DNA of 64,000 nt, from the NCBI GenBank assembly GCA_964481765.1, contig CAYZVJ010000001.1, positions 19,221-83,220 on the forward strand, given 5' to 3'. This document shows, piece after piece, positions 52,630 through 62,399 of the stretch. Positions within the stretch are counted from its first letter, which is position 1; each line of letters opens with the position of its first letter. The DNA comes from G020353115 sp964481765. GTDB taxonomy: Bacteria; Bacteroidota; Bacteroidia; Bacteroidales; VadinHA17. The notes under the pieces were generated by a model that was given only the letters and a program-made list of their open reading frames with translations, had not been told where the DNA came from and did not search any database. The position numbers and the translations under genes are program-made.

Positions 52630-54165
52630 ATGGATATAAAAGATCATTTTATCAGTGATATTCCACGGAGGAAATTTCTGGATCTAACCTTCAAGGGGAG
52701 TCTTGCCCTTGTTGCCACTCCGGCAATCATGTCCAATCTTTGGTCCTGTAAATCCTTCACTTCCGGACCGGCTGAAGCGCTGGACCAGGGATTGCTGAAC
52801 AGGGTCATTCAAAAAGCCCTGGAAAAAGGGGGTGAATTTGCTGAAGTGTATATTGAGAACAGGATTACCAGGAATATATCGATGGAAGAGTCCAAGTTTA
52901 AAAGCGGTACGTTCGGGATCGTCAAGGGAGCCGGTGTTCGGGTTATTGCCGGAGATAAAACCGGATATGCCTATACCGACGAGTTGTCGGAAGAAAAACT
53001 GATGCGGGCAGCCGAAGTTGCCTCGTATGTGGCCAGGGGTAGTCAGCAGGTTCCCCCGGTTGATATTCAGGAAGCCCATCGCGAATCGTTCATTACAGTA
53101 CAGATCCCGCTTCAGGATCTGGCTGATGAGAAACGGTTGGAGGTCATGCAGCGCGCAAACCAGGCGGCACTTGACTACGATCCGAAAATTAAAATGGTAA
53201 TCATCGATTACTATGACGAGGTGAGGGGAAGAACCATTGCCAATAGTGAAGGCGTTTACCTGAACGATGAATTACCCCAGCTTTTCTTTATCGTTCAGGC
53301 AATGGGTGTGGGTAACAATACACGCCACATGGCCAGGGAACGGCTGGGTCATCACTGTGGTTTCGAAATGTTCGACAAAGTGAGTCCGGAGGAAGTTGCA
53401 CGCCGGGCTGCAAGGGAAGCCGTTGTGATGCTGGAAGCAGAAGATGCACCGGCCGGAATAATGGATGTTGTAATGCAAAACGGTTGGGGTGGCGTGCTGG
53501 TTCATGAAGCCGTGGGTCATCCCCTCGAAGCCGATAATATTGCAAAAGAAGTAGGTGCATTTACCGGCAAACTGGGCCAAAAGGTAGCAAGTGATCTGTT
53601 TACCATGGTGGATGACGGTTCCATACCCGATCAACGCGGTACCACAAACTTTGATGATGAAGGAACACAGATGAAACGGAATGTGTTGATTGAAAAGGGT
53701 GTGCTGAAGAAATACATGACCGATATCCTTTCCGGTAAACAGATTAACATGGAAAGAACCGGAAACGGACGCCGTGAGTCATTCCGCCATATCCCTATCC
53801 CAAGAATGACCAACACATTCATTGAGCAGGGAGAAAACACTCCCGAAGATATTCTCTCTTCAACCAAAGAGGGTCTTTATGTTCAGAGCCTGAGCGGTGG
53901 GAGCGTAAATCCGGTTACCGGGATGTTCAACTTTACCTGCCGGGAAGCATATCTCATCGAGAATGGAAAGAAAACCACACCGGTAAAAGGAGCTACACTG
54001 ATCGGAAACTGCCTCGACGTAATCTCCGGGATCGACGCGGTAGGCAATGACCTGGCATTCGGTCCCGGAATATGTGGTAAGGGACAAATGGCAGAAGTAT
54101 CCGTCGGGCAACCAACCGTGCGGATCAGGGGAATTAATGTTGGTGGTAGCAGAACCAGATCGTAA
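52630..54165 (+). CDS. tldD: TldD-family metalloprotease with Tat-type signal
   Basis: 511 residues. The N-terminus has a twin-arginine motif, PRRKFL, followed by a hydrophobic stretch (GSLALVATPAIMSNLW) and WSC, which could be a lipobox. So export through Tat, possibly as a lipoprotein, is predicted. Zinc ligands are in HEAVGH (His292, His297) with Glu293, and GPGICGKGQMAEV follows near the C-terminus. TldD pairs with TldE to form a cage protease that digests unfolded or small peptides. tldE starts 20 bases downstream but has no signal, which is odd for a heterodimer. The Tat machinery is not encoded in the window. Confidence 0.92.
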   Translation: MDIKDHFISDIPRRKFLDLTFKGSLALVATPAIMSNLWSCKSFTSGPAEALDQGLLNRVIQKALEKGGEFAEVYIENRITRNISMEESKFKSGTFGIVKGAGVRVIAGDKTGYAYTDELSEEKLMRAAEVASYVARGSQQVPPVDIQEAHRESFITVQIPLQDLADEKRLEVMQRANQAALDYDPKIKMVIIDYYDEVRGRTIANSEGVYLNDELPQLFFIVQAMGVGNNTRHMARERLGHHCGFEMFDKVSPEEVARRAAREAVVMLEAEDAPAGIMDVVMQNGWGGVLVHEAVGHPLEADNIAKEVGAFTGKLGQKVASDLFTMVDDGSIPDQRGTTNFDDEGTQMKRNVLIEKGVLKKYMTDILSGKQINMERTGNGRRESFRHIPIPRMTNTFIEQGENTPEDILSSTKEGLYVQSLSGGSVNPVTGMFNFTCREAYLIENGKKTTPVKGATLIGNCLDVISGIDAVGNDLAFGPGICGKGQMAEVSVGQPTVRIRGINVGGSRTRS

Positions 54166-54185
54166 ATCTCAAAAAAATTGACATC

Positions 54186-55520
54186 ATGGATTACAAAATA
54201 ATAGCAGAAAAATTAGTCAGCCAATGCCTTAAAAAAGGCGCTGATGCTGCAGAAGTATATATTGAGTCAGGCAGGGAACTGAGCATTGAAGTACGAAACG
54301 GAGCGGTGGAAACCGTTCAGGAAGCAGCCTCACACGGGGTGGGCCTCAGGGTCTTCATTGAAGGGAAAATGGCATTTTCGCATTGCAACGATTTTTCGGA
54401 TGAAGCCCTTGACCATGCAGTATCCAGTGCAGTGAGTTTTGCTGCCAACACCACACCGGATGAAAACAACGTGTTACCGGAAGATCAACCCGACACAGCC
54501 GTGGAAGAACTCTATGACCCTTCCATTGCTGACGTTGATATGGAAACGAAAATTGACATGGCAAAAGAAGTGGAAGCCCTTGCGATGAAAGATGAGCGAA
54601 TAACCAAAAGTTCCGGGGCCGGATTCGGTGAAGGAGATGGTGAAATTATTATCGGCAATTCCAACGGCATGCTGAAAAGCTATAAATCGTCCTTTTGCAA
54701 CTATGGCGTGGGCGTTGTTGCCGAAAAAGGAGAACAAAAATCTACCGGATATGAATATTGTGGGAGGCGATTTTTCGAAGACCTCGAAGAACCACGAAAA
54801 ATTGCCGAAGTGGCCGCAAGAAAAGCTTACGAAATGCTTGATCCGAAAATGGTTAAAACCCAGAAGGCATCAGTAATATTCGATCCGGATGTGGCACGTT
54901 CTATTCTGGGCGGAATCATGGGCGCACTCAACGGGGAGAGAGTCCTTCAGGGAGCCAGCTTCCTGGCAGATAAATTGGACCAGAAATTTACTACCGGGCT
55001 GATGACCCTCATCGATGACGGGACAATAACAAGGGGACCGGGTAGCAAACCATTCGATGGTGAAGGAGTGCCGACTCAGAAACGAATACTGGTCGATGCA
55101 GGTGTGTTGAAGGGATTTTTATACAACACAGCCGTGGCAAAAAGAGCTGGTGTGAAAAGCACCGGCAATGCATCAAGGGGTAATTTTCGCAGCCTCCCGG
55201 GGATTGGATTCCATAACCTCTATATGGCAGCCGGAAAAAATACACCGGAGGAGATCATCAAAGCTACAAAACAAGGACTGTTGCTGAAGGGCGTTACAGG
55301 ATATGGAATCAATCCGGTGAATGGTAATTTCAGCGGCGGAGCTTCCGGTTTCTGGATAGAAAACGGCGAGATCGTTTTTCCGGTTAAAGGACTAACCATC
55401 GCCGGAAGCGCATTTGAGATGCTCAACGCGATCGATATGATCGGGAATGATCTTGACATGAACCGCAGCTTTACGGCCCCAACCTTCCGAATTCTTGAAA
55501 TGCAGATCGGAGGAATGTAA
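54186..55520 (+). CDS. tldE: TldE/PmbA family protein
   Basis: 444 residues, the usual PmbA length. It shares the fold of TldD but lacks the HExxxH zinc site. The family patterns GVGLRVFIEGKMAFS (about 52-66), KFTTGLMTLIDDGT (about 275), NASRGNFRSLPG and the ending GNDLDMNRSFTAPTFRI are all present. There is no signal peptide, in contrast to the partner TldD. It begins 20 bases after the tldD stop, so the two are one operon. Downstream is a gene-free stretch with 7-bp periodic repeats. Confidence 0.92.
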   Translation: MDYKIIAEKLVSQCLKKGADAAEVYIESGRELSIEVRNGAVETVQEAASHGVGLRVFIEGKMAFSHCNDFSDEALDHAVSSAVSFAANTTPDENNVLPEDQPDTAVEELYDPSIADVDMETKIDMAKEVEALAMKDERITKSSGAGFGEGDGEIIIGNSNGMLKSYKSSFCNYGVGVVAEKGEQKSTGYEYCGRRFFEDLEEPRKIAEVAARKAYEMLDPKMVKTQKASVIFDPDVARSILGGIMGALNGERVLQGASFLADKLDQKFTTGLMTLIDDGTITRGPGSKPFDGEGVPTQKRILVDAGVLKGFLYNTAVAKRAGVKSTGNASRGNFRSLPGIGFHNLYMAAGKNTPEEIIKATKQGLLLKGVTGYGINPVNGNFSGGASGFWIENGEIVFPVKGLTIAGSAFEMLNAIDMIGNDLDMNRSFTAPTFRILEMQIGGM

Positions 55521-55720
55521 AAAAGTTAAATGTTATAAGTTATGCCAAAGGCATCCCTGTGGGAAAAGTTATACGTTGGGAGGGAAATTTCACGATAACC
55601 ATAGAATTTGTCTTTCAATAATATCCTGACTATTAACAGTTAACAATTAACGGTTCCTGGTTGATTGGGAAAACCGTTATTGAACGTTGGATGTTACATG
55701 TTGATTGCTGAATGTTCTTC
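55521..55720. repeat. Three period-7 repeat blocks in convergent intergenic DNA
   Basis: Between the convergent tldE and ABC transporter stops lie three separate heptamer runs: AAAGTTA-AATGTTA-TAAGTTA (55522-55542), TTAACAG-TTAACAA-TTAACGG (55633-55653), and ATTGAAC-GTTGGAT-GTTACAT-GTTGATT-GCTGAAT-GTTCTTC (55679-55720). A small palindrome, ATGCCAAAGGCAT, follows the first at 55542. All use a 7-base period with a GTT/AAC core. They echo the block at 48588-48622. Confidence 0.5.
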
Positions 55721-55732
55721 GTGCAAAACGGA

Positions 55733-58700
55733 TTATTTTCTTTTGCGCATCTTTACCTTTTCAGACCAGTCGATTAGTTTACGTAATACATCGTATACCA
55801 GTATTATGTAGAATAGTATGCTTGATAACCAGATTATTAAAACATTAAACCAGAGGGTTTCCAGTTCCTGGTTACCAATAACTTTAACAGGAGAATAAAA
55901 CTGAGCCCTGCCGGTCCTGGAGATAGGAACCATATAAATGGGAGCCTCCTTGCGGACAAATTCATGATTCACCTCCTGGATGAACCATACATCTCTGTTC
56001 AGGACCAATTCTGCCAGTTTATTATTATAATGCTTTTTCTCAATTGTGTAAACGGAATTTTCATCACCCAGTGAATCAATTAATTGATCATAGGTTTTCT
56101 CTCTCATCCGTGTTGCTTCCTGCTCTATTTCCTGATAATAATCTTGAACATTGCTCAGGTAATTTCTGGCACTAATACTGACAGATTTTGCATATGATTC
56201 CGGCTTCAGTTTTTCAAGTTGATCAAAAAGAGGAAATGCTTCATGAATGTGTAGTTTTTCTATTTCATTTTTAACCAGCATCAGGTTTGAAGCAACATCA
56301 TCTCTAAGGGAGTCAATGGTTAACAAACGATCCACTTCATCTATTCTGGCTCTAATTTGTGGTAAAAGTGTTGTTGCATAATATGCTGCATTTTTTCGTT
56401 CCTTATCAAAACGGTAAAAATTTCTTTCGAATTGGTTGTTCTTAAATTGCTCGACAGCAATGGCTTCATATGCCCAGCGCGAAGTCATCAATTCTCCTAT
56501 TGCCGGCACGTATGAAGAATTACGAAACATATTATGCAATTTGTCAAACTTTACGATTACACCACTGAAAAGGAGTTGTGGAACGAGGATAAAAGGAATG
56601 ATAATGTATATAGCCACAACGGAATTCAATCCGGATGACAGGTTAAGTCCGATCATGTTAGCCATGCAGGAAGCAGAAAACAACACAATCCAGTATTGGA
56701 AAGTCATCCCTTTGATTTCCAGAATAGTATTCCCGATCAGGACAAAACTGAAGGTCTGGATTGCCGAGATCAGGAAGAGGATCAGGATTTTTGAATGCAG
56801 GTAACTGAGCCGGCTCAGGTGAAGGAATGATTCCCGTTTCAGGATTTTTTGATCCCGGATGATCTCTTCCGCACTCACAGTCAATCCCATGAAAAGGGCC
56901 ACTACCACCGCCATAAAGATATAGGCGGGAAGATTCTCATTTTCCTTAAAAATGTAGATTAACACGCCCGACTGATCGCTTACGTATTTGGTAAAATAGC
57001 CGATGATCAGGGCAAGCAGGGGCGCTTCCAGGAAATTAATCAGCATGTATTGCCGGTTGGAAAATTTAGACAGGACATTGCGGGTGATGAAGATCCAGAA
57101 CTGTGACAACGGGTTGGGTATACTGAAGATGCGTGGAGGCAATGGGTTTTTCTGACACTTTTTCTGATCTTCTGATTCGAAGTTTTTCAGGTAAAGCTGA
57201 TACCATTCTCTGGGGGAGACCTTTCTCTTTTCCACCAGTTTCCCGTATTCATCCACCTCACGTGCTTCCACAATCTGGAGGATCTGTTCCGGCACTACAT
57301 TTCCGCAGGAAAGACATTGTCCCTCTGTTGCATTTACATAATTACTGGCCGATTTAAAATAGACCAGTGCGTCAATGGGATTTCCTTTGTAGATGGGATA
57401 TCCCCCTTTATCCAGGATTAGTATCCTATCAAACAGTTTAAAAATATCGGAATAGGGCTGGTGGATGTTGATGATGACCAGTTTCCCCTTGAGTGTTTGC
57501 TCTTTCAGCAGCAGCATTACCTTTTCTGAATCCAGGGAAGAGAGTCCTGAAGTGGGTTCATCCACAAACAATATGGAGGGCTCGCGGATCAGTTCAAGTG
57601 CGATATTTAATCGTTTTCGCTGCCCCCCACTGATGAATTTGTTCAGGGGTGATCCCACCTTCAGATTCCGGCTCTCATACAGTTCAAGATCCTTCAGTAT
57701 TTTGTTGATCCGTTTCAGTACTTCCGCTTTTGATAGCTGGCTGAAACAGAGCTTGGCATTATAATAAAGATTCTGGAACACGGTAAGTTCCTCTATGAGC
57801 AGATCATCCTGGGGAACAAATCCGATCATCCCCTCCAGTTTTTCTTTCTCCGCGTAGAGATCGTACCCGTTAATCAGTATTCTCCCCCGCTGTGGCTGGA
57901 TGTTACCGTTCAACATGTTCAGCAGGGTTGATTTGCCCACCCCGCTTCCTCCCAGAATCCCTATCAAATTACCTGACTCTTCGGTAAATGAAAACCGGTG
58001 TATTCCATTATCACTCCTTTTGAACTTGAATTTTATATCCAGGGCTTGAAAAACAATCTTTTCATGATCCCTTTCGCGAAAAAAACAGTTCGAAACATCA
58101 CTGTAATAAATGGGCCTGATCTTCGGACTGGTAATGAGCGACCCCTGATCAAGCAAGTGGATCCTTTCCGGTGGGATATAATGTCCGTTTAAAAGCAGGT
58201 TGCTGCTTCCCAGGTAGCGGAAAATAAAGGTGTTGGTACTGGCATGATGAAGGATGATGATCATCCCGTCAAGGTCATTTTTCTGAATATGGTGGATCCC
58301 CTCCACCGGGGGATCCGGTGCTTTGCTGATAACAAGCAACTTATCTTTTTGAATATCATGTGACAGGGGATCCAGGATGTAGCTTTTTGTATTGTGAAGC
58401 TCCGTTTCGGTCAGGTTGAAGCAACGGGCAACCATCGTAATAAAATCCAGTTCACGATCGGTCATTACCTCATCTTCATTGATGAATTCAACGAGTCGCA
58501 TAAAAACAATGAACTTCTCTCTCTGCCGGAGATTCTTGTTTATTTCGGTACAAAAGGAACGAATGTTGTCAGTATTTAGCGGATCTATTCCGGCAGTTGA
58601 TGCTGCTCCCTCTTTCACCAGCTGAGGATGATAGGTGACAATGTACTTCTCAAACAGGGTAATGTAATTGTTAATGAGCTGGGCACTCAGGTGTTGTTGA

Positions 58701-58807
58701 AGGTAAAAATGGACAATCTCTATTGCTCTGGATGAGAGACCATCTTTACTCACATTGGCAATCATAGCAAACAACTGCAGTAAAGCATTAAGAATGGATT
58801 CATTCAT
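55733..58807 (-). CDS. TerB/FHA-like/ABCG-type fusion ABC transporter
   Basis: 1024 residues. N-terminal helical TerB-like domain (about 1-160), a beta-rich FHA-like region (about 175-235, weak), then an ABC ATPase with Walker A GGSGVGKST (about 282-290), signature ISGGQRKRL (about 395) and Walker B ILFVDEPTSGLSSLD. A CLSCGNV Cys pair (about 500) follows. The C-terminal ABC-2 permease (about 570-1024) has about six to seven helices, with a large polar loop of roughly 200 residues before the last one. Order ATPase-then-permease is the ABCG arrangement. It probably works as a homodimer. Substrate is unknown. Converges with tldE. Confidence 0.85.
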   Translation of the reverse strand: MNESILNALLQLFAMIANVSKDGLSSRAIEIVHFYLQQHLSAQLINNYITLFEKYIVTYHPQLVKEGAASTAGIDPLNTDNIRSFCTEINKNLRQREKFIVFMRLVEFINEDEVMTDRELDFITMVARCFNLTETELHNTKSYILDPLSHDIQKDKLLVISKAPDPPVEGIHHIQKNDLDGMIIILHHASTNTFIFRYLGSSNLLLNGHYIPPERIHLLDQGSLITSPKIRPIYYSDVSNCFFRERDHEKIVFQALDIKFKFKRSDNGIHRFSFTEESGNLIGILGGSGVGKSTLLNMLNGNIQPQRGRILINGYDLYAEKEKLEGMIGFVPQDDLLIEELTVFQNLYYNAKLCFSQLSKAEVLKRINKILKDLELYESRNLKVGSPLNKFISGGQRKRLNIALELIREPSILFVDEPTSGLSSLDSEKVMLLLKEQTLKGKLVIINIHQPYSDIFKLFDRILILDKGGYPIYKGNPIDALVYFKSASNYVNATEGQCLSCGNVVPEQILQIVEAREVDEYGKLVEKRKVSPREWYQLYLKNFESEDQKKCQKNPLPPRIFSIPNPLSQFWIFITRNVLSKFSNRQYMLINFLEAPLLALIIGYFTKYVSDQSGVLIYIFKENENLPAYIFMAVVVALFMGLTVSAEEIIRDQKILKRESFLHLSRLSYLHSKILILFLISAIQTFSFVLIGNTILEIKGMTFQYWIVLFSASCMANMIGLNLSSGLNSVVAIYIIIPFILVPQLLFSGVIVKFDKLHNMFRNSSYVPAIGELMTSRWAYEAIAVEQFKNNQFERNFYRFDKERKNAAYYATTLLPQIRARIDEVDRLLTIDSLRDDVASNLMLVKNEIEKLHIHEAFPLFDQLEKLKPESYAKSVSISARNYLSNVQDYYQEIEQEATRMREKTYDQLIDSLGDENSVYTIEKKHYNNKLAELVLNRDVWFIQEVNHEFVRKEAPIYMVPISRTGRAQFYSPVKVIGNQELETLWFNVLIIWLSSILFYIILVYDVLRKLIDWSEKVKMRKRK

Positions 58808-58848
58808 ATGGACCTACATTATCAGAGAGGAGTATGCAATGATCGGAT

Positions 58849-58888
58849 AAAAAAACAAAAAACCCTGTCAGACTCAGGTATGACAAGG
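58849..58888 (-). terminator. Rho-independent terminator of the lipoprotein gene
   Basis: On the minus strand an 8-bp stem, CCTTGTCA (58888-58881) with TGACAGGG (58870-58863), one G-T pair, has a 10-base loop. A tract of 13 T's broken by one G follows immediately (58862-58849). It starts 14 bases after the stop of the lipoprotein gene at 58903. It is the clearest terminator in the window. Confidence 0.75.
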
Positions 58889-58902
58889 TAATCTAAACGT
58901 GA

Positions 58903-59733
58903 TTAAACAATTGTGTTTCGGATGTTTTCCACGGTTGATACGATCTTCTCAAAGGTCTCGTCACTCATTTGATCCTCTATTGCATTATAATGTCCTTTCA
59001 ACTCGTTCAGTGCATTAATGATTTCTAGAACATCGTCATCCCCTTTAATCGGCTCCATGATTTCGATCAGCGTATTCAGCGAAGATCGCTGGTGTAATAT
59101 GATATCCAGCAAGGCTGTATTGTCTGCAGCGGTAATGGCTATTTGTGTAGTAATGTACAGACCCTCAATCCAGCTACCGGACATTATTAAAATAGCCAGC
59201 TTGTCCTGGTTATTATCTGTCAGGTAATTGTAAGTGTCAATAAACGAGTCTGAAATGATGTTGATAAGCGAATCTCCGTTTTCCAGGTTGCTTTCAACCC
59301 GTTCAGCGTACGTTTGATTGAATGCGCTTGAAATTTCAATTTCATCGGTGAGCTTTTTGGAAGCATCCAGGTACAACATGGTTTCCTGCTTCATCATGTA
59401 GGTGCTTGCATAGCTTAAATCGGCTCCGTAAATACCCAGGTTAACCGCTTTTTCAGCCTGTGTGAAGTAATTATCTGCATTTGATGCCGGATTAGAGATA
59501 CTGAGAATATAGGGAGCACCGGCCTCATTTAACATGGTGGTGATTTGGAAAGAAGTGGGTAGTGGATAACCCGAAATATTTTCAATCACTTTCTCTTTTA
59601 GTGTATCTGTTTCAGAAGCTTCCAGTTCTTTTGATCCGGATTTATCCGGTTTGGAAGTACAGGCAATCAGACCAGTAACCAATAAAATAACCAATCCTGC
59701 ATTGAGGGGTTTAAAGAAGTTGGATCGTTTCAT
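58903..59733 (-). CDS. Lipoprotein of unknown function
   Basis: 276 residues from the ATG at 59733. The frame runs to 59811, but 59733 gives a lipoprotein signal (MKRSNFFKPLNAGLVILLVTG, LIAC, predicted lipidated Cys25). The mature part is almost all helical and acidic, with few cysteines. No repeats or enzyme motif are seen; segments such as NLGIYGADLSYASTYM and QIAITAADNTALLDIIL recur in hypothetical Bacteroidota lipoproteins. A clear terminator follows. The next gene upstream, kynureninase, ends 154 bases before its ATG, so this gene is probably monocistronic. Confidence 0.7.
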   Translation of the reverse strand: MKRSNFFKPLNAGLVILLVTGLIACTSKPDKSGSKELEASETDTLKEKVIENISGYPLPTSFQITTMLNEAGAPYILSISNPASNADNYFTQAEKAVNLGIYGADLSYASTYMMKQETMLYLDASKKLTDEIEISSAFNQTYAERVESNLENGDSLINIISDSFIDTYNYLTDNNQDKLAILIMSGSWIEGLYITTQIAITAADNTALLDIILHQRSSLNTLIEIMEPIKGDDDVLEIINALNELKGHYNAIEDQMSDETFEKIVSTVENIRNTIV

Positions 59734-59886
59734 TTGTTTTCGGTTTTTAATTAGGTTTAATGAATGATATGCGATGATCTGATCGCATAAAATTATCCTT
59801 TCAAAGATCACACCAATATACTAAAAACTATGGAAAAAAATAACAACAATAGGTGAACTACTTGATAATAAATTCTTTTATCCTTA

Positions 59887-61182
59887 TCAGGAGATGGGCA
59901 TCGTGCTTTCCGGTTGATTTTCATACTCCCGGGAATCGATTATTTCTTTCAATGAATGCATCAAGATCCAGATATCTTCGTACCGGCAATAGAGGGGCGA
60001 AGGTGCAACCCGGATGATATCAGGACTTCTGAAATCGGTGATGATATTTCTTAATTTCAATGACTGAGCGATCTGTAGGGCATCTGTTTTTCGTCTGAGG
60101 GCGATATGACCACCTCTTTTTTCGGGATCTGTCGGTGTACCAATAAAAAAGCCGTAGGGTGGTTCAGACAGGAGGGTACCAACCAGGGCAATGAGGTAGA
60201 TGGTAAGGTTCAATGATTTTTCACGAATCTGTTCAATGCCGGCTTGCAGGATGAGATCCAGTGCATCTTTCAGGGGGGCCATGCTTAAAACTGGTGGTGT
60301 GGATATCTGCCAACCACCGGCATCTCGCTGGTGTGAAAAGTCAAGAGACATGTCAAATTGCCTTTCTTTTTGAAAACCAAACCAGCCTGCCATCATCGGC
60401 TCTTTGCCAAAGTGACGTTCATTCAGGTAGATAAATGCCGGGCACCCGGGCCCCCCGTTGAGGTATTTATACCCGCACCAGTAGGCGAAATCAACACCAA
60501 TCTCTGATAATGCGTGAGGAACCACTCCCGCAGAGTGAGAACAATCAAAACCAATGATGATTCCTTTCTTATGAGCAGCTTTGGTGATACGTTCCATATC
60601 AAGCAATTGGCCATTTCTGAAATAGACCGAAGGGAGCAGTGCAAGCATAACCTCTTCTGTCAGGTATTCCAGGATTTTCTTTTCCGATATCGATCCATCC
60701 GGTTCAGCTGGAACAAGTGCCAGGTGCTGTGCCGGATCGTATCCACGCATCTTGAGGTGCCCTTTCAGGGCATAGATATCGGAGGGAAAATTCTTTTCAT
60801 CAGCCACTATTTTGGCTTTTTTACCCGAGGGAGCATAAAATGTACTTAACAATGCATGCTGGTTTACCGTGGTTGTTCCTGTACATATCACCTCACCGGA
60901 TCGTGCCCCTACCAGAGGAGCCATTAATTTTCCAATCTCTTCAGCCATCCAAAACCAGGGCCGATCTCCAGTAAGCCACCCTTCAATACCCATCGATTTC
61001 CATTCGTAAAGCACACGAAGCAGAGAGGCCTCCCCCTCTCTTGAACACAGACCCAACGAGTTACCATTCAGGTAAATCGTCTTCCCGGGCAGGGAAAAAT
61101 GTTGTCGAAATTGTTGTAACGGATCCTTCGAATCAAGGGATTGTGCAAATTCCAGTGTGGGATTAAAGGCGGTTGATACCAT
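59887..61182 (-). CDS. kynU: Kynureninase
   Basis: 431 residues, a PLP-dependent hydrolase that converts kynurenine to anthranilate and alanine. The PLP lysine is Lys239 in CGYKYLNGGPG; the aspartate-containing strand FDCSHSAGVVP precedes it, and KTIYLNGNSLGLCS is near the N-terminus. The length and motifs match KynU rather than cysteine desulfurases. No kynurenine 3-monooxygenase or tryptophan dioxygenase is nearby. Since nadA is also present, its role is probably tryptophan breakdown rather than NAD synthesis. It follows the M14 gene with a 71-base gap. Confidence 0.92.
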   Translation of the reverse strand: MVSTAFNPTLEFAQSLDSKDPLQQFRQHFSLPGKTIYLNGNSLGLCSREGEASLLRVLYEWKSMGIEGWLTGDRPWFWMAEEIGKLMAPLVGARSGEVICTGTTTVNQHALLSTFYAPSGKKAKIVADEKNFPSDIYALKGHLKMRGYDPAQHLALVPAEPDGSISEKKILEYLTEEVMLALLPSVYFRNGQLLDMERITKAAHKKGIIIGFDCSHSAGVVPHALSEIGVDFAYWCGYKYLNGGPGCPAFIYLNERHFGKEPMMAGWFGFQKERQFDMSLDFSHQRDAGGWQISTPPVLSMAPLKDALDLILQAGIEQIREKSLNLTIYLIALVGTLLSEPPYGFFIGTPTDPEKRGGHIALRRKTDALQIAQSLKLRNIITDFRSPDIIRVAPSPLYCRYEDIWILMHSLKEIIDSREYENQPESTMPIS

Positions 61183-61253
61183 GATGCAGGTGTAATTTGT
61201 TTCAGGCGGATCTGAATGGATTGTTATGGTGCTTTCTCATAGCCCGGGTTATC

Positions 61254-62378
61254 CTATATTTCGTCGATAATACTCAGCATGGCAGAGACCAACGATGCCC
61301 CAAGGTGTTCGGATCGTTCCGGAGACCAGCCATATTGGGGATCGGGCAGGTTGTCGTTATCTTTAAAAGGCATTTCGATAGTAAGCGACAAACAATTAAA
61401 CCGTTGTGCTATGTTTTTTGAACAAATACTTAAATTTGCCTTTCCCGGTCTGTCCCCCGGATAGCCGTATTCCGTCTGAAAATCCGGAGTGATACTCTCC
61501 CAATTTATGGTAAAGTGTTCCTGTAAAGAAGCCAATCGTTTGGTAAAATCCGGAATTCCCTGGATGGAAGATGCAAAAACATAGGGAATGCCCTCTTCGC
61601 CGTGAATATCCAGGTTGAGGTCTACACCGGTTTTCAGCATGTACTGCAGTGTATAATATACTTCAGGGCTTGTTTCTTTGCTGGGATTTTCCCATTCGCG
61701 GTTCAGATCCACCCCGTTCGCATTGGTTCGCATGTTTCCCCGTATTCCTCCGTCGATATTGAGATAGGGTATGACGTATATAACCGCTTTTTCAATAATT
61801 TTCCGGGATACAGGATCATCTTCGTCGAGCATCCGATCCAGAAAACCCTGGATGAACCAGGAAGCCATACTTTCACCCGGATGCTGGCGACCAAGAACCC
61901 AGATCTTTTTCTTGTTTTCTGCAGGTTCTCCTAAAATGAGCAGATCGATATCTTTTCCTTCAACGGTCTGTCCGACGGATTCAAGAATGCACTGAGGGAA
62001 ACGCTGTGCAGCATGAACCAAATCCAGATGCTGATCATACGTGTAGGGTGCAAAATAGGCATAAAAGACAGCATTGTATTCGGGTGTATGATCGATGGTT
62101 AATACCTGGCCATCAAACGTCGTTGGTACCCTGAACCAGGTCATCCGGTCATAGGAAGCACAGGCATTATAATTCTCCCAGCCCTCTTTGGAGAATGCAC
62201 TGCCCGCATTCGTGATCCTGATCCTGCATGGGTAACCGGCAACCCCCTGCAACCTGAAATAGAACCATTGAAAAAAATCAGCCCGGTTGTCCGGCCTGAT
62301 CTGAAGTTCAATGTTATCGATATGTTTCGTGGAGATTATTCTGATATTCCCCCCATCAAAGTTGCTGCTGACTTTCAT
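61254..62378 (-). CDS. M14 carboxypeptidase, cytosolic CCP/AGBL-like
   Basis: 374 residues, no signal peptide. N-terminal beta-sandwich domain (about 1-120) typical of the cytosolic carboxypeptidase subfamily, then an M14 domain with a complete zinc site: His166 and Glu169 in GRQHPGES, His259 in DIHGEE. NREW with Arg227 and the catalytic Glu335 in LTIEMPF are present. This contrasts with the altered site of the other M14 protein in the window. Eukaryotic relatives trim C-terminal Glu from proteins; bacterial substrates are unknown. It lies between an ICMT-like methyltransferase (21 bases upstream) and kynureninase, probably co-transcribed with the former. Confidence 0.9.
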   Translation of the reverse strand: MKVSSNFDGGNIRIISTKHIDNIELQIRPDNRADFFQWFYFRLQGVAGYPCRIRITNAGSAFSKEGWENYNACASYDRMTWFRVPTTFDGQVLTIDHTPEYNAVFYAYFAPYTYDQHLDLVHAAQRFPQCILESVGQTVEGKDIDLLILGEPAENKKKIWVLGRQHPGESMASWFIQGFLDRMLDEDDPVSRKIIEKAVIYVIPYLNIDGGIRGNMRTNANGVDLNREWENPSKETSPEVYYTLQYMLKTGVDLNLDIHGEEGIPYVFASSIQGIPDFTKRLASLQEHFTINWESITPDFQTEYGYPGDRPGKANLSICSKNIAQRFNCLSLTIEMPFKDNDNLPDPQYGWSPERSEHLGASLVSAMLSIIDEI

Positions 62379-62399
62379 AACGGTATTCGTTGAAACGGG

